This document shows, piece after piece, positions 6,910 through 9,705 of a DNA stretch of 9,705 nt. The notes beneath the pieces are model-generated. The model ran no database searches. It was not told the origin of the DNA and saw only the letters and a list, made by a program, of their open reading frames with translations. How positions within the stretch are numbered: position 1 is the stretch's first letter; each line of letters opens with the position of its first letter. The translations under genes were made by a program, and so were the position numbers. Origin of the DNA: Microbacterium sp. (lineage in GTDB: Bacteria > Actinomycetota > Actinomycetes > Actinomycetales > Microbacteriaceae); the NCBI GenBank assembly GCA_003248845.1, contig QFPD01000160.1:1-9705 (forward strand), given 5' to 3'.

Positions 6910-8460
6910 ATGACCGTGGAGATCTCGCGTGGGCACAACCCCCTGCGCGACCCCGATGACCGCCGCCTGAACCGCATCGCCGGTCCCAGCGCGCTCGTCA
7001 TCTTCGGCGTGACAGGAGACCTGTCGCGCAAGAAGCTCATGCCCTCCGTCTACGACTTGGCCAATCGAGGCCTGCTCCCACCGGGCTTCGCGCTGGTCGG
7101 GTTCGCGCGACGCGACTGGGAGGACCAGGATTTCGCGCAGGTCGTGCACGACTCGGTGCGACAGTACGCCCGTACGCCGTTCCGTGAGGAGACGTGGAAA
7201 CAGCTGCTGCAGGGCATCCGCTTCGTCTCCGGCGAGTTCGGCGACGATGACGCGTTCCGACGCCTGCGTGAGACCGTTGAGAAGCTCGACGTCGAGCGCG
7301 GCACGATGGGCAACCATGCGTTCTACCTCTCGATTCCGCCGCGCGACTTCCCCATCGTCGCGAAGCAGCTCAAGCAGTCGGGTCTCGTCGACGACAAGTC
7401 GACGAACCCCGACGCGTGGCGTCGGGTCGTGATCGAGAAGCCCTTCGGTTCCGACCTGCAGACCGCGCGCGAGCTCAACGCCGCGCTCGAGGTCGCATTC
7501 CCCGCCGACTCGATCTTCCGGATCGACCACTACCTCGGCAAGGAGACTGTCCAGAACATCCTGGCCCTGCGCTTCGCCAACGAGCTCTACGAGCCGATCT
7601 GGAATGCCAACTACGTCGACCATGTGCAGATCACGATGGCCGAGGACATCGGTGTCGCGGGCCGCGCGGGCTATTACGACGGCATCGGTGCAGCGCGCGA
7701 CGTCATCCAGAATCATCTCCTGCAGCTGCTCGCTCTCACCGCAATGGAGGAGCCGATCTCGATGTCGGCTACCGACCTGCGCTCCGAGAAGGAGAAGGTC
7801 CTCGCCGCGGTACGGCTTCCCGACGATCTCTCCGCCGCCACCGCGCGCGGCCAGTATGGCGGTGGCTGGCAGGGCGGCGAGGAGGTCACCGGGTTCCTCG
7901 CCGAGGACGGCATGAACCCCGACTCGACCACCGAGACATACGCCGCCGTGAAGCTCGAGATCGCCACGCGCCGCTGGGCCGGCGTGCCGTTCTACCTGCG
8001 CACGGGCAAACGTCTCGGCCGTCGCGTGACCGAGATCGCGGTCGTGTTCAAGCGAGCCCCGCAGCATCTGTTCCAGCGGAACCAAACCCTTGAGCTCGGT
8101 CAGAACGCGCTCGTCATCCGTGTCCAGCCGGACGAGGGCGTCACGATCCGCTTCGGCTCCAAGGTTCCGGGGGCGGCGAACGAAGTCCGCGACGTCACGA
8201 TGGACTTCGGATACGGCCACGCCTTCACGGAGTCGAGCCCCGAGGCCTACGAACGCCTCATCCTCGATGTGCTGCTCGGCGACCCGCCGCTGTTCCCCCG
8301 TCACGAAGAGGTGGAGCTCTCCTGGAAGATCCTCGACCCCGTCGAGGAGTACTGGAGCCAGCAGGGCGGTCCGCTCGAGCAGTACTCCCCCGGCTCCTGG
8401 GGTCCCCCGTCCGCCGATGAACTCCTGGCCCGCGACGGCCGCGTCTGGAGGCGCCCGTGA
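6910..8460 (+). CDS. zwf: Glucose-6-phosphate 1-dehydrogenase
   Basis: Zwf oxidises glucose-6-phosphate to 6-phosphogluconolactone with NAD(P)+, the entry step of the oxidative pentose-phosphate pathway. The 516-residue length is normal. The N-terminal Rossmann domain has the nucleotide motif FGVTGDLSRKKLMP (32-45). VIEKPFG (174-180) and the active-site signature RIDHYLGKE (204-212, His207 in the catalytic position) follow. Then comes the C-terminal domain with ITMAEDIGVAGRAGYYD, IGAARDVIQNHLLQLLAL and, further on, VPFYLRTGKRL. Start ATG 6910 is preceded by AGGAGAG (6894-6900), which shares bases with the pgi stop codon, a gap of nine bases. The end (GTGA, 8457-8460) overlaps opcA, whose product promotes assembly of this enzyme in actinobacteria and cyanobacteria. 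Confidence 0.97.
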   Translation: MTVEISRGHNPLRDPDDRRLNRIAGPSALVIFGVTGDLSRKKLMPSVYDLANRGLLPPGFALVGFARRDWEDQDFAQVVHDSVRQYARTPFREETWKQLLQGIRFVSGEFGDDDAFRRLRETVEKLDVERGTMGNHAFYLSIPPRDFPIVAKQLKQSGLVDDKSTNPDAWRRVVIEKPFGSDLQTARELNAALEVAFPADSIFRIDHYLGKETVQNILALRFANELYEPIWNANYVDHVQITMAEDIGVAGRAGYYDGIGAARDVIQNHLLQLLALTAMEEPISMSATDLRSEKEKVLAAVRLPDDLSAATARGQYGGGWQGGEEVTGFLAEDGMNPDSTTETYAAVKLEIATRRWAGVPFYLRTGKRLGRRVTEIAVVFKRAPQHLFQRNQTLELGQNALVIRVQPDEGVTIRFGSKVPGAANEVRDVTMDFGYGHAFTESSPEAYERLILDVLLGDPPLFPRHEEVELSWKILDPVEEYWSQQGGPLEQYSPGSWGPPSADELLARDGRVWRRP

Positions 8461-9416
8461 TCGTCGATCTGCCCGACACCACCGTCTCGAAGATCGCCCG
8501 CTCCCTCGTGAGCGTGCGCGAAGAGGGCGGCGCCGTGGCCCTGGGCCGCGTCCTCACCCTCGTCATCGTGACGACGCACGGCTTGCAGGAGGAGGCGATC
8601 GAGGCCGCCAACGACGCGTCTCGTGAGCACCCCATGCGTGTCATCGTGCTCATCGCGAACGTCGAGGGCGACGCGAGGCTCGATGCGCAGATCCGCGTCG
8701 GCGGCGACGCCGGAGCGAGCGAGGTCATCGTGCTGCGCGCGCACGGACCGGCGGCCGCCAGCCAGGAGGGTCTCATCACGGGGCTGCTCCTTCCTGACGC
8801 CCCTGTCGTCGCATGGTGGCCCGACTTCCCGCCCGACCAGCCCGCGGCATCCGATGTCGGACGCATGGCCCAGCGGCGCATCACGGATGCCTCGACGAAG
8901 CCCTTCGCGAAGGATCGCCTGTCGCAGCTCGGCGCCTCGTACGCCCCCGGCGACACGGACCTCGCATGGACGCGCCTGACGCACTGGCGCGAGCAGCTCG
9001 CCGCGGTGCTCGACCAGCCGCCGTACGAGCCCGTCACGGGTGTCGAGGTCATCGGCGCGGGCAGTTCCCCCTCGACGGGTCTGCTCGCCGCGTGGCTGCG
9101 ACTTGAGCTCGACGTGCCCGTGGTGTGGCGCTACGCACCGCAGGACGATTGGGACCACGGCATCCGTTCGGTGAGACTGACCCGTCCGTCGGGTGACATC
9201 CTGCTCGAGCGGAGCAACGATATCGATGCGACGCTGACCCAGCCCGGGCAGCCCGCCCACGACATCGTGCTGCCCCGGCGCACCCTGCGCGAGTGCCTCG
9301 CCGAAGAGCTCCGTCGCCTCGATCCCGACCTCCTGTATGGTCGAGTGATCACGGAAGGCTGGGACCTGATCGGACCCCCCGAGCACCTCGAGGCGTCCCC
9401 CCAGTCCGAGTCTTAG
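8457..9416 (+). CDS. opcA: Glucose-6-phosphate dehydrogenase assembly protein OpcA
   Basis: OpcA is a non-catalytic protein needed for full G6PDH activity in cyanobacteria and actinobacteria. It always sits next to zwf there and is thought to act on Zwf oligomerisation or redox state. The 319-residue sequence shows the family landmarks: VALGRVLTLVIVT (27-39), HPMRVIVLI (58-66), GGDAGASEVIVLR (81-93), LLLPDAPVVAWWPD (109-122), the ITDAS segment, and DLAWTRLTHWREQLA (about 166-180). The C-terminus is less conserved and acidic. Start GTG 8457 overlaps the zwf stop (GTGA), and GGAGG at 8447-8451 lies five bases upstream. The overlap suggests coupled, near-equal production with Zwf. No cysteine was found in the translated sequence, so a disulfide-based mechanism is not supported for this copy. 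Confidence 0.95.
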   Translation: MIVDLPDTTVSKIARSLVSVREEGGAVALGRVLTLVIVTTHGLQEEAIEAANDASREHPMRVIVLIANVEGDARLDAQIRVGGDAGASEVIVLRAHGPAAASQEGLITGLLLPDAPVVAWWPDFPPDQPAASDVGRMAQRRITDASTKPFAKDRLSQLGASYAPGDTDLAWTRLTHWREQLAAVLDQPPYEPVTGVEVIGAGSSPSTGLLAAWLRLELDVPVVWRYAPQDDWDHGIRSVRLTRPSGDILLERSNDIDATLTQPGQPAHDIVLPRRTLRECLAEELRRLDPDLLYGRVITEGWDLIGPPEHLEASPQSES

Positions 9417-9424
9417 GAGCTCCG

Positions 9425-9705
9425 ATGGCGCAGTTGTGGACCGAGAAGCGCGTGGTCATCAGCGCGGGCGCCGAGACCCTGGCATCCGACGTCGCGGAAC
9501 GGCTCATCGTGCGCCTCATCCGCCGCTCGCTCGCCGGTAAGACCTCGCACCTCGTCCTCACGGGCGGCAACATCGGCACCGCTGTACTCCGCGCGGCGGG
9601 CGCGCATCCGAGGCGCGCCGAGGTCGACTGGTCGACGGTTCACCTGTGGTGGGGCGACGAGCGCTTCCGTCCCGCAGGTCACCCCGAGCGCAATGACGTC
9701 GGTGC
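9425..9705 (+). CDS. pgl: 6-Phosphogluconolactonase, N-terminal part (runs off right edge)
   Basis: The 93 visible residues match the start of the Pgl/DevB family, a NagB-like fold that hydrolyses 6-phosphogluconolactone to 6-phosphogluconate, the step after Zwf. Landmarks are the early VVISAGAETLASDVAERL helix, HLVLTGGNIGTAVL (42-55, the sugar-phosphate loop), and VDWSTVHLWWGDERF (67-81) with the conserved W-G-D-E-R. The family more often has SGG(R/S)TP in the first loop; here it is TGGNIG, a modest variation. Start ATG 9425 has AGGAG (9415-9419) five bases upstream, made partly from the opcA stop TAG. It closes the visible zwf-opcA-pgl set. The remaining residues lie beyond the window. Confidence 0.94.
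   Translation, partial: MAQLWTEKRVVISAGAETLASDVAERLIVRLIRRSLAGKTSHLVLTGGNIGTAVLRAAGAHPRRAEVDWSTVHLWWGDERFRPAGHPERNDVG

Noticed and set aside
6769..8304. Long minus-strand open frame (about 511 codons) opposite zwf
   Set aside because: A typical high-GC antisense shadow. No motif was seen and zwf fully explains the DNA.
1..9705. Mobile element, CRISPR array, toxin-antitoxin or defence genes
   Set aside because: No direct-repeat arrays, transposase motifs or defence domains were seen in any plausible frame.

Overview
The window is a high-GC (roughly two-thirds or more G+C) actinobacterial chromosome segment, most likely Microbacteriaceae (Microbacterium-like). Two things point there: OpcA, an actinobacterial/cyanobacterial G6PDH assembly factor, and the classic actinobacterial order ctaB | tkt-tal-pgi-zwf-opcA-pgl. 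The family-level placement is an inference from gene order and sequence style, not from a database search.

Layout. (1) 1-423, minus: N-terminal part of a major facilitator superfamily transporter, cut by the left edge. (2) 424-629: short divergent intergenic region with a weak promoter candidate and hairpins forming the rpsT leader. (3) 630-890, plus: rpsT (ribosomal protein S20). (4) 892-954: a 30-pair near-perfect inverted repeat, read as a bidirectional terminator between convergent rpsT and ctaB. (5) 973-1896, minus: ctaB, heme O synthase. (6) 1897-2163: divergent control region between ctaB and tkt, with several inverted repeats. (7) 2164 to the right edge, plus: a tightly packed pentose-phosphate operon of tkt, tal (5'-truncated), pgi, zwf, opcA and pgl, the last cut by the window end. 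Several joins are GTGA stop/start overlaps, or have a Shine-Dalgarno merged with the preceding stop codon.

The operon covers the early oxidative branch (Zwf with OpcA, then Pgl), the non-oxidative branch (Tkt, Tal) and the link to glycolysis (Pgi). 6-Phosphogluconate dehydrogenase is not in the window.

The one clearly abnormal spot is the tkt-tal junction near 4210-4272. The tkt stop codon, the intergenic spacer, and the tal start with its first ~25-30 codons are absent. Tkt reads 17 codons out of frame into tal, and tal lacks a convincing start. This is a recent deletion, an assembly error, or an unusual coupled or frameshifted arrangement. I do not see a mobile element, CRISPR array, tRNA/rRNA or defence system. 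Apart from that junction, the region looks like ordinary core metabolism.
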